Source: Sepiola atlantica
Lineage: Eukaryota; Mollusca; Cephalopoda; Sepiida; Sepiolidae
Direction of reading: 5' to 3'
DNA length: 64,000 nt
NCBI GenBank assembly: GCA_963556195.1
Contig: OY744516.1
Location: forward strand, 32,501,593-32,565,592
Shown piece after piece: positions 54,905 to 64,000 of this stretch; position 1 is the first letter of the stretch, and every line of letters starts with the position of its first letter. The translations under genes were made by a program, and so were the position numbers. Under the pieces are notes generated by a model. It did no database searches and was not told the origin of the DNA. It was given only the letters and a program-made list of their open reading frames with translations.

Positions 54905-55155
54905 ATTTTGGGGGATTCTGTTGGCATCCGGACTTAAGGTTAGTGGTAGAGTTAAGAGAGTTGTTTTGGGGGAGAGGGCTGTTGCTACCCGAACTTAGGG
55001 TTAGGATAGGGTTAAGGGTGAATTTTTTGGGGGACACACTGAATTAGGATTAGTGGTTGGGTAAAGTTAGAGTTGTTTTTTGGGGAGGGTCTATTGACAT
55101 CCGGATTTAGGGTTAGTGGTTGGGTTACGGGCGTTTTTTAATCCCCCCCCCCCCA
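54905..55155. repeat. tandem array with telomere-like TTAGGGTTAG segments
   Basis: Four units of 52-61 bp start TTTTGGGGGA (about 54907, 54966, 55026, 55078) and contain CATCCGGACTTAAGGTTAGTGG, CCCGAACTTAGGGTTAGGATAGGGTTAAGG, GGATTAGTGGTTGGG and CATCCGGATTTAGGGTTAGTGG. Ends in a C run and an A run (55144-55165). Confidence 0.72.
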
Positions 55156-55545
55156 AAAAAAAAACACACAAGATTTATCTCCTTTAACCAAAGAAAAATG
55201 CTGGTTATATGCCCTTAACACGCTAGTTGGTGAGACACTGGCCCAGAAACGAGTGATCATTTAATGTTAAATTTATATGCAAAAATGACCCCCCCTTCTA
55301 AATTCTAAAATAATTGGGTTCCCTTACCTCAGCTTTTTCATGGTGTTCACACGTAATCGCCTAAAAAAAGTAGAATCTCATTTTGAGGGTGGGTGGAGAG
55401 TGATTTATCTGAGGGGCCTCATCTACTTTTAAATGTAGATATAATTTTGTTTTAATTTGACAAACTTCTTAATGTTTTCCCTTTATGTATTTTATCCAAG
55501 ATTTTGATAAACTCGTTCTGAGATTTTCATCTATATTTTTCACTT

Positions 55546-55600
55546 GTGCCATATTTTCTCTTTACCTGTGCCATTTGTCTGTGCCATTTTTACCTTAATT
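55546..55600. repeat. inverse TGTGCCAT minisatellite
   Basis: TTGTGCCATATTTTC, CTGTGCCATTTG, CTGTGCCATTTTTACC, inverted relative to 53185-53275. Confidence 0.65.
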
Positions 55601-55989
55601 CGTTATTATTATCTATAGCTTTTAGTTTTACTTGTAGTTTAAAATCAATAAATATTTATCATTACTACCAGCAATGGAAAATAATACAAAAATTTAAAGA
55701 ATCGTTTTTGGAATCTGAAATTAGGCTCAAATTTGTCCAATTCCGATACCTCAAAAAGTTATGATTTTTCCGATTCTCGATTCCGATTCTGATTAATCGT
55801 CTCAACACTAGTTAAAACATTCTAATACTGATGTAATTTTTTTAATATCGCCATGGTAAAAAGTTATGTGAAAATAGAACTTAGAGGACTGAATTTTCGG
55901 ACTGATAAGAAGAGTGTTAATGTTGTCGAAATTTGTTTAAATTTTCAAAATTAACATAATATGTTTTAAATAGATTTCAATGACCTCTT

Positions 55990-56590
55990 TATATATAACT
56001 AGTAGGACCCGTGAACAGGCATTGCTTGGGAAAAATGAAAACCCCCAAGAAACTCCTGCTCCCACCTTTGAAGACGATATAAGTAGTTTTAACTATATAT
56101 AAGTATTATTTGTGGTGTTTTTTAATTATTAAATTTATAAATAATACTAAACATTTAAACGTTCATATTATTTCATAACTAAGAAAGAACATCCTTTTTG
56201 TGTTTTAAAATTTTATTTAAGTGGAGGAGGAATTGCAAATAATAGTGTCTATGCACAAACGCTGGAATGAAGGTAATATTTAATAGGATTATAAATTATT
56301 TGCAAATAAAGTAATTTTTATAAGTATTATTTTTAAGAAGATCAGCATTTAATCGGAAGTATAAGCGAATATTTTGCGCAAAAATCGGTTGTGGATTTGA
56401 ATAATAATAATTAAAATATAAAGTAAATTTGAATGCAAATGAAAAATAAATACAAATTAAATGTATAAATAAAAATGAACATAGTTATGTTATAACTAAG
56501 AACAGACATCGAACTATCATGTTTCTATGGTAACTGACAGTTTCTTGTGTGATGTAACAATACTACATTTCTATGATAATTGACTAAAGT
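55990..56590. other. AT-rich region starting with a terminal motif
   Basis: ATAACTAGTAGGACCCGTGAACAGGCATTGCTTGGG at 55997-56032 resembles the TAGCTGTACC/GGCGTTGC ends elsewhere in the window. The remainder is AT-rich without coding content. Confidence 0.4.

Positions 56591-56647
<57 letters not shown>
56591..56647. repeat. (TA)n array
   Basis: TA run with an AAATA break near 56603. Confidence 0.96.
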
Positions 56648-56648
<1 letters not shown>

Positions 56649-57514
56649 CGTTATAATAAATATTTGTGAGGGAAAATAAGGCAGGTCGGTCTAACAAATG
56701 AGGAAGTAAACATAACTGAAAATTGCGTTTATTTAAAACAATGATAATGGCTTAAAGCAATCATATTATTGCTTTTAGCTGAATTAAGTTAATCTTTTTA
56801 AAATTTAGGTTACAGAGATAAAAAAAAAATTAGTTTATCTGACTTAATTTCCTTTTATCTTTATTGAACAATTATTTAGATTCAAATTTGATTATAGCTT
56901 TTTTCATGTTTATATCAAACATTTTTGTGTTGATTAAGGTAAGACAAAAGTTGCAGCAGCCTAAAGCAATAAATGAAACACATTTAAATGTTGTTTTTTT
57001 TAAATTCAGTTTTGTGTAAGCTATTTAATAAAGAATGGTTATTCTAATGTATGTATAATGCAAGTTCTTATCAATGTGTACATCAAGTATTAGGAATAAA
57101 TAACTGATCATAAATATTTTCATGATATTTAAATGACTTAAGTCTTTAAATATTTAAGTGACTTTTACTAATGATGTTTTTTGGGGGTTTTTTATAGCAA
57201 AAGTTGTGACTTTTAATTTTTTTCTGGGATTTTATTCCCATTTAGTAAAAAAAGATGTTCTCGTGAATATTTTATTAAAATTAATAATCACCATCAGATC
57301 AGTAAAATAAAAACAAAGCATAAAAAACACCCACGTATGTTTGATTGTTATGTTTTATGGCACAAAAAAACCCTTTCTGGATTATTTAATGATAAAAACA
57401 ATTCTTATTGTAAACGATTCATTGAACATAATTTGCTATTTTACCCATAGCTGGAGAATCATTTATGTTTGATATAAATCAAACAAAGGAATGAAGCAAT
57501 AATGTTTTATTTAC
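56648..57514. other. AT-rich noncoding region
   Basis: Nothing is recognised. Confidence 0.4.
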
Positions 57515-57770
57515 CTCCTCTCCAGAAAGTTAAACACAAGGTCAGGTGAGGTTTTGAAAAGCCAGCATAGTAGGTGAAGTGCACTATGGCCTACAAAAAA
57601 TGCCTGAGCAACCCAGTAGGCATTCCCTTGTAGAGGTGCCTTGGGCGAATAGCAATAAACTAACCTCCTTCTCAAAGAAAGAAGATAAAGCCTGGAAGGG
57701 TGGACATCCTAGGACTGAACAGAACGACACCTCAGTCTGACAGCAGCAAAACCACTGTCGGATTGATTAT
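57515..57770 (-). mobile_element. U2-family SINE body, inverted copy
   Basis: On the plus strand TGCCTGAGCAACCCAGTAGGCATTCCC, GAGGTGCCTTGGGCGAATAGCAATAAACT and CCTGGAAGGGTGGACATCCTAGGACTG are the diverged reverse complement of the body at 37220-37340. The U2 head is not seen. More divergent than 26868-27160. Confidence 0.72.
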
Positions 57771-58014
57771 CAAGGATAGATGTTCAACTGGTATGAACAA
57801 CAGCTACTCAAGCTCTGCCAGAATGGCAAAGATAGAAATGTACTTAGCATAAATAGTATAATGGTTTTAATTGTGTCATTCTTGTAATGAATTGTACACA
57901 TTCAATTCAATTATGTCTAAACAATGTTGATACATGATATTCAGTTGATATTTATTTTTCATGAACTGTTTTATGCAATTTATGTAATTTTAAAACTATT
58001 TTTCTACTCGTAAC

Positions 58015-58071
58015 GTTTTTTCCTGTTCCATTATTATGCATGGAACGCATAATAATGGAACAGGAAAAAAC
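58015..58071. repeat. perfect 25-bp hairpin
   Basis: GTTTTTTCCTGTTCCATTAT... (58015-58039) is exactly inverted at 58047-58071 around ATGGAAC. Confidence 0.93.
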
Positions 58072-58865
58072 AATGTTGTTATTACTATGTATACAAAGAA
58101 AGATCATTTTTTGTCATACTAAAAATTTCAGAACTGTATATTTTATATTTGAGACCTAGAAAAGTGTGTATGCTGAAAAACAGCCTGCATGAAAATATTT
58201 ATTATCCAAACGCGGCTTATTTTTTCATGACATTTGTTATATTATACACATATAATAATAATTTATAAAAAAAATAAGCACTTTTGCATATTAAGTAAGA
58301 AAGAAAATAACATTTTTGTTTAACCATTGCTTTCGTGAATCCTTTCAGTCATTGTCTGTGATTACTGTGGTTTACCAGCAGTAATCAATTGTGAAATGAA
58401 GTATTTTTTCCAGTGTCCACCTCTTAACAAAGTCAGTCCTAATTTCTTTATAATTGGTTTCCTTTTACTTTGTTTAGAAGAATAGAAGAATTTTAACAGG
58501 TCATTCTCTCTAGAATATTCATGATTTATGATTGTCTAAGTGGAGAAAATGAGTAGATTTCATTTTTATTGCAATTCAAACATCAATAATTATTGTAACT
58601 AGAGAAAAACGTTACTATTATCCACCACTATGAAAGAAATGCCCGAAAAATGACAATTTCATCCGTTTTTATGGCAAAAAGATGCAATTTGGTAACAATG
58701 TTTGCATAAATCATTTAATAAAACATCGAATTCCGCTAATTTTAAATGATTAAACGTTATTTTTTCTAATATGATTTAAGGAAACCCCTGTTAGTTTTTA
58801 GTTAGAACCATGTATGAATTCTTTGTTCGAGACTACAGATGAGAGTTGTCTGCTAATTAGCACAC
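58072..58865. other. AT-rich noncoding region
   Basis: No gene or repeat is recognised. Confidence 0.4.
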
Positions 58866-58975
58866 AACTCATCAGTAGAAGGATTTCTCCTTCACTGATC
58901 AAGGACAGAAAATATGAAGTTTAGTATTAGAAGAGAAACTACACTTTGCTCCTAGCCAAAAGTCAAGAAGTGCTC
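58866..58975 (-). mobile_element. U2-family repeat with degenerate U2 head
   Basis: The minus strand reads CTTTTGGCTAGGAGCAAAGTGTAGT, i.e. U2 nucleotides from about 14 to 36 with a few changes, followed by CTTCATATTTTCTGTCC and GAGAAATCCTTCTA. Same arrangement at 63620-63690. Confidence 0.7.
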
Positions 58976-59387
58976 ATATTAGAACAAATAACGTTTAATC
59001 ATTTTAAATAATTTAAAAACATTCGTAGGAAACTGCTGATTCCAAATATACTATTAGTTTTACTGAGGAAATGCATGGACAGACAAACACACAAAACAAT
59101 GAGATTTATCTTTAAAAAAATAAGATATAGACATAAAAGTCGCTGAGTACATGAGAAAAATAACAAAAAAAAAGATTTTAAGTTCAAGTGAGAAGGCAGA
59201 TAGGAATTCAATGACCACTTTTGCGGTTCTGCCTTAGTTCATACATAGACCAAGATAAACTGAAGGGACACAAAAAATATATAATAATTTTGTAATAATA
59301 ACAGCCGGTATTAAACAATCTAATTGACAGGTAGGATTCTAGAAAAAAGGGATGTAAGTTTGAATGTGAGTAGAATTTTATTATTTA

Positions 59388-59605
59388 CTAGCTGTACCTA
59401 GTTGGTGTCCCTATTTACTTGTCTCCTCACAAGGGCAGAGTTAGACGCAAGGTTGATTTTAATATGAGGAAAATCCGATTCCTAAAACGGAGCACTCTGG
59501 ATTTGAACAAGAATTAAAATTGCTTCTAGAAGGATGTCTCCTTCACTGATCAAGGACAGAAAAGATGAAGTGTAGCATCAGAAGAGAAACTACATTTTGC
59601 TCCAA
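59388..59605. mobile_element. U2-family repeat, tail to head
   Basis: CTAGCTGTACC, TGTCCCTATTTACTTGTCTCC, GGGCAGAGTTAGACGCAAGG (inverse of the tail), CCTAAAACGGAGCACTCTGG, then AGAAGGATGTCTCCTTCACTGATCAAGGACAG and ACTACATTTTGCTCC, the decayed U2 head read on the minus strand. This gives nearly full element order (minus: head, body, tail). Confidence 0.65.
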
Positions 59606-59619
59606 AGAGTTCTTTTTTA

Positions 59620-59900
59620 ACTATGCCATTTGTTTTTGTTTTTTAACAAATTATTGTTTTAATAGAACTTTGACAGTTAAACGTAATAATTATGGTATCT
59701 TTTGTTATTAAATTATTTATTGAACCAAATTGTTATAAAATTATAACTATTATTGTTAATATAATGTTGTTTTAATCTCTATTTATAAAATTATTGTTAT
59801 TATTAGTAAACAGCTTCCACAAATACATGAGGATTTGCTAAGAATTTTAAGGCCAGAAATTACTTTCTATTTTATTTTAAATTTCGAAAGGTGATGACAT
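59620..59900 (-). repeat. dispersed AT-rich repeat, inverted copy
   Basis: AATGTTGTTTTAATCTCTATTTATAAAATT, AGCTTCCACAAATACATGAGGATTTGCTAAGAATTTTAAGGCCAG is the inverse of 43340-43460 and 21320-21430. Confidence 0.68.
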
Positions 59901-60359
59901 CATTCATTTTTTTTCCTCACTATTAACAAAGAATTAAAATGGCTGATTTGTTTACGAAGAAACCGAAATACATTGTGATGGGTTTAATATCGTAATTAAA
60001 TCATTTTTAATAGGCTTAAAATAGTTTTTTAAAAAGTTATTTTTGTATTTTATGCTAGTGAATTTTTGATTTCTATAAATAATCGACTAATAATAAATTT
60101 AAAAAAAAATACTATTTAAATCATGTAGAGACGAGAAACACATATGCAGACACACAAGAAGTGGTTATACAATTTTATTAAAATAGAGATTATATCCATA
60201 TTGTTTACAAACAATCATAAAACAATGATCTGAGATTTGTGATAAAAAAGATAATTAAAAAATAAATAAATAAATACTTGTTAAAACTCGGTACTAACTA
60301 ACAATACTTCATAGATTTAGTAATTAATTGTATCTATATACATTTATCAAATTTGTTGA

Positions 60360-60610
60360 AAGGACTTCTCGTCTGTGGAAAACATTACCACAGGACTGCT
60401 TATTACAACATAGTCGTCTTCAAATCCAGTGTCAACAAATACTGTCATAAACCATCCCATAAGTAATCAAACTTAGTTTATTGCATTGTCAATTTTAGTA
60501 CTCCCATAGTGTTCCTCATCTTTCGGTTGACAATCATTCCATCTTATTAATCCTTATCCTCGATTGGCTTTTGGCCTTGATAAGTGGTGACCCAATAATA
60601 AAAAACAACA
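60360..60610 (+). pseudogene. LINE ORF2 extreme C-terminus
   Basis: Plus frame: RTSRLWKTLPQDCLLQHSRLQ with frame changes and later LILDWLLALISGDPIIKNN, matching the RTSRLWN.LP...F terminus of Jockey-like polymerases (compare FFPRTTCLWNTIPRD at about 33970). The element is truncated just upstream, so only its last 80 codons and the tail remain. Confidence 0.6.
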
Positions 60611-61869
60611 AAAATCTATAAACTTATTTTCTGTCCTAAAAGGAATTATTCAGAATGACACTTCTAATAAAACATATTATAAGTTGGTGAAAGAGTACAT
60701 AAAAATAACGGCAGTGAATTTGAATGGAAGTGTATTAATTAAGTGTATATAAGTGTTTGTTTTTTTATTATTAGTATTCTTAATCTGATAAAAATGAACA
60801 TAAAATCCCATATCAGGCTATGAAAAGTAAAAATTATATGTAAATTTTTAAAACGCAAATATGATTTTCCCCAAATTTCTGTACAAAACAAAGCAAAGAT
60901 ATTTGTGTGTGTCTGTTTACATGAACGAAGGGACTTTGGAATTAGCAGGTTCCCTCCGAACCTAGTTTTGAATGATTAAAAGTTGTTTTTATTTAATAGA
61001 GCATGAAACCAAAACTCTGGAAATGTGAGAGTTGTCCACTAACTAGTAGAACTCAACTCTAATCCATGTGAAAATTGCCACCAAATTGCGTTTTTTGTTA
61101 TGAGAATGGACTAAATTGGAATTTCTCCACGTTTCTATTTGATATTTTATTGCCCTAAGTACCCCCCCCCTCCAGTGGGGGGGGGGGGGGATAGTTAAAT
61201 AAAATAATGATCTATAAAATGATGAAAATTTAAATTCAATTGTATTTATTGCCTATACTACACATTCATTTGTTTCCCCTTCTTCTATACCTATGTGTGT
61301 GAGATCTCATCATAAAGACTTTACTGTTATTTTTGTAATCAATTTCAACTGTTGTAATAATCAGAAGTGAAAACTCTTTGATCAAACAAATTTCTCCTTG
61401 CTGAATTAAATTGAGAAAAATGAATAACTGAAGGTTTTTTGTTTTTTTTACATATCTTATATATAAAGTAAAGTCAGTCCTACTCTCCCTACATGGGTGC
61501 TTGATAGTTTCAGTAACACAAGCCATATACATAAATTTTTTCAGTTACATATTCTGCCACATATTAATTTGTTGTTAGAAAACAAAATTTTAGTTTAGCT
61601 CACTTTCTTCTATTTTAATATTTAGTCCTGCTCGATATATTAAAACAAAATTGGTTGTACATACGGAAAAGTTTTCACTCTCAGAATCAAATCTACTGCG
61701 ACTACCATCCACATACACCGGGAAGAATTCCTTGTAAAACACATACATTTTGTAGCACCGTCATTATTATCTCATACTGCAATCTTGCAAATGTTCGTTA
61801 TATACTATCTCTACATTTTCAAATGAACCAAGGGATACGCTCTCTACCTACATGTTTATCTCATGTGCG
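60611..61869. other. AT-rich noncoding region
   Basis: A C9-CTCCAGT-G14 self-complementary run lies at 61161-61191. ORF 61266-61532 is unassigned. Confidence 0.4.
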
Positions 61870-62355
61870 ATTCGATTGGCTAATCCAAATATTTTCTTTT
61901 ACATTTGCATAATGCCTGCTTCTGGTTTTCACGCTTACCAGAATAAAAGATTAACAGAATTACGTTTATCAAATACTATTTGCCTCCGTGTATTCCAAAT
62001 TCCTTTGAAATGACCAGGGTTGCAAAGTACTTTTATTTTTAAGTAGCAAAAGTTTCAAAACACTGACATTTTCATGGCAACACCGAAATGTGTGTTTCAT
62101 TTTCATTCTGTGTTTTGATTGGATAATCCAAATAATAATTTCTATTACATTTGCACAATGATTACTTCTGGTTTTCTTTTTACCAGAATGAAATATTAAG
62201 AAAATTACATTTATCCTACACTGTTTGCCTCTAATCATTCCAAATTCCTTTCAAATGGCAAAAATTCACTAGGTACTTATTTTTTTTAACAAAAGATTCA
62301 AAACACTGAGTTTTAACAGTGACAAAAATGAAACACCTAAATTTGTGTTTCATTT
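61870..62355. repeat. two-unit tandem duplication, period 243 bp
   Basis: GATTGG(C/A)TAATCCAAAT at 61874 and 62117; CTTCTGGTTTTC..TACCAGAAT, TTTGCCTC, ATTCCAAATTCCTTT.AAATG and TGTGTTTCATTTT recur at the same offset. Divergence is moderate. There is no stable ORF. Confidence 0.85.
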
Positions 62356-62608
62356 TTATCCCTTTTTTTTTTGGCATCCTCTTCTGGTCACATAAATCTT
62401 TTACAGTGTAAAATACTACTAGAAAAACATGACCTGGTAGGATTAGATGATTTGAATCAGGGAAAAGGTGATTTTGAAAAACAAATTAAATTTTTTTTAT
62501 AAATACAACCAGAAAAAGAATTTCGGATCAAGACTACAATAAGGATCCCAGGTCATTAACACAAGACGCACCACATGTTCCGGAAATCACCGGCGTCTTC
62601 CGGTTGAC

Positions 62609-64000
62609 CTCGCAATACACGTGGTCGCTATTTACAAAACACTTGTAAATAAACCTTTTATTTATTTTAATAAATGCAGTATATTTCGGAATTTTTTTTT
62701 TTTTAACATGTTAATATTTATTTTAAGGCAGAGGGTCCATAAATAAAACAAATAAAATATTAACATGTTTTCTTTTAAAACATGTTTTTGTGTCACTATT
62801 TACTTGCCTTCCCACGAGGGCAGAAATGGGGGGGGGGTATGAAATATTTATCGCCGTACTTAAGTAATCTTTCGTTTTGTAGGGAAAAATCAAGCTTCCC
62901 AAAAAGGGGCACTCTGGATCTTACCTTAGTTTAGAAGGATTTTTCCATACTACACTTTGCTCCTAGCCCGAGGAGGCAAAACGGAAGATTACGCAAGTTA
63001 TTTTAATAAATAAGCGAAATATATACGCATTTTTTAAAATCGGCTGACTTGTAATCTTTCGTTTTGCCTCCCCACGAGGGCGGAGTTAGACTTCAAAAAT
63101 CAGTTTCTAAACGGTAGCAATTTAAAGCTTATGAAGTTTTTGTCCTTTTTTTCTGTAAGCAACAAATGAAATAAGATTTAACAAATACGAAGTTTTATTT
63201 ATTTGTTTATAATTGTTGCTTACAGAAAAAAAAGGAAAAAACTTCATAAACTTTTAATTGCTTCCGTTTGGAAACTGATTTTTGAAGTCTAACTCCGCCC
63301 TCATGGGGAGGCAAAAGTGTAGTATCTATTTTTTTTATACTACACTTCATCATTCCTATCTGCGGTCAGTGATAGAGAAATCCTTCTAAACTGAGGTAAC
63401 TTTAATTTTCATTCCGAGGTAATTTTAACTTACCTTGTGTCTACCTTTGCCCTTGTAGGGAGGCGAATAAATAGCGAAGTTTTGTTTTTTAATAACAAAT
63501 AAGTTATAAATAGATTTGTAAATAAAATTATATATTTGTTAAATCTTATTTCATTTGTTGCTTAGCCGATTTTAAAAAAAGCGTATATATTTCGTTTATT
63601 TATTAAAATAACTTGCGTAATCTTCCGTTTTGCCTCCTCAGGCTAGGAGCAAAGTGTAGTATGGAAAAATCCTTCTAAACTGAGGTAAGATCCAGAGTGC
63701 CCCTTTTTGGGAAGCTTGATTTTTCCCTACAAAACGAAAAATTACTTAAGTACGGCGATAAATATTTCATACCCCCCCTCCCATTTCTGCCCTCGTGGGG
63801 AGGCAAGTAAATAGTGACACAAAAACATGTTTTAAAAGAAAACATGTTAATATTTTATTTGTTTTATTTATGGACCCTCTGCCTTAAAATAAATATTAAC
63901 ATGTTAAAAAAAAAAAAATCCGAAATATACTGCATTTATTAAAATAAATAAAAGGTTTATTTACAAGTGTTTTGTAAATAGAGACCACGTGTATTGCTAG
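62609..64000. mobile_element. foldback element with 437-bp arms, right end outside the window
   Basis: Arm 62609-63045 is the inverse of 63564-64000 with about 95% identity by eye; the right arm reaches the last base, so the repeat may extend further. The 518-bp centre holds a second, 100-bp inverted pair (63066-63165 and 63213-63312). The arms contain U2-family blocks: AGCAAAGTGTAGTATGG, CTAAACTGAGGTAAGATCCAGAG, CCTCGTGGGGAGGCAAGTAAATAGTGACAC. No ORF is present. The nested hairpins resemble foldback transposons or inverted SINE dimers. Confidence 0.82.
63313..63480 (+). mobile_element. U2-family repeat copy inside the foldback centre
   Basis: AAAGTGTAGTATCTATT (U2-like) is followed by an inverse ATACTACACTTC, then GAGAAATCCTTCTAAACTGAGGTAA and TACCTTGTGTCTACCTTTGCCC...GGGAGGCGAATAAATAGCG. 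Head-body-tail order is kept at reduced length. Confidence 0.6.

Larger units (their letters stand above)
50613..55818. mobile_element. 5.19-kb hAT-like element with 8-bp target duplication
   Basis: GTTTAAAC (50613-50620) and GTTAAAAC (55811-55818) flank TAGTGATGGGACGATTCC at the left and the inverse of TAGTGTTGAGACGATTAA at the right. Both ends continue with ATTCCGATTC-type subterminal repeats. The TAGTG terminus and 8-bp duplication (7 of 8 identical) fit the hAT superfamily. No transposase is recognised inside. The interior is built of a nested TA-flanked element (50739-51522), U2-family sequence, minisatellites, a Penelope-like RT and GT-rich tandem arrays. It is non-autonomous and heavily invaded. 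Confidence 0.72.

Noticed and set aside
61655..61912. 85-codon ORF
   Set aside because: It runs into the noncoding 243-bp tandem duplication and its frame is not kept in the second unit.

Overview
This 64 kb window is animal nuclear DNA and is almost entirely repeats. It is very AT-rich. It carries about thirty long (TA)n arrays, polypurine and GT/TCTA microsatellites, and fragments of every major eukaryotic transposon class. The mix (many Penelope-like elements, Tc1/mariner, hAT, DIRS, Jockey-like LINEs and snRNA/5S/tRNA-related SINEs, with no host gene in sight) suggests a mollusc, most likely an octopus-type coleoid cephalopod. That taxonomic call is inference. I see no complete host protein-coding gene; one short spliced-exon candidate (20971-21114) is weak. 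There are no prokaryotic operons and no CRISPR array.

Layout. 0.5-2.2 kb: decayed LINE reverse transcriptase (minus). 3.8-4.5 kb: three inverted Penelope-type terminal repeats. 6.0-8.4 kb: a TA-flanked MITE, a hammerhead-bearing Penelope terminus and a broken mariner transposase. 12.2-17.0 kb: two head-to-head Jockey-like LINE copies, the left one split by a 666-bp Tc1/mariner-type MITE. 17.5-18.6 kb: a Ty3/gypsy integrase that is still open. 20-27 kb: hammerhead-type termini, a ZBED5-like hAT transposase pseudogene interrupted by a MITE with a perfect 8-bp target duplication, and a U2-family SINE body. 27.2-28.6 kb and 38.5-39.9 kb: two oppositely oriented 3' halves of one GIY-YIG Penelope family. 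32.1-33.7 kb: DIRS-type RNase H and tyrosine recombinase. 33.8-35.5 kb: LINE 3' ends. 35.6-41.2 kb: U2 snRNA-derived sequences (one SINE with a perfect 17-bp target duplication and two tandem arrays) and hammerhead palindromes. 43.6-46.4 kb: another Penelope-like element. 50.6-55.8 kb: a 5.19-kb hAT-like element with nested insertions and tandem arrays. 57.5-64 kb: more U2-family copies, a LINE 3' end, a 243-bp tandem duplication and a foldback element running off the window.

Two signals stand out. First, a U2 snRNA-headed SINE at 37111-37444 begins inside U2 exactly at the edge of its target duplication. The same U2 branch-recognition segment is the core of a 76-bp tandem satellite. Second, several distinct hammerhead-ribozyme-like motifs sit at Penelope-like ends, nearly always beside (TA)n. 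One pair shows a compensatory change in stem III, and one is doubled into a perfect 82-bp palindrome.

All identifications come from reading translations and repeats by eye. No database search or folding calculation was run.
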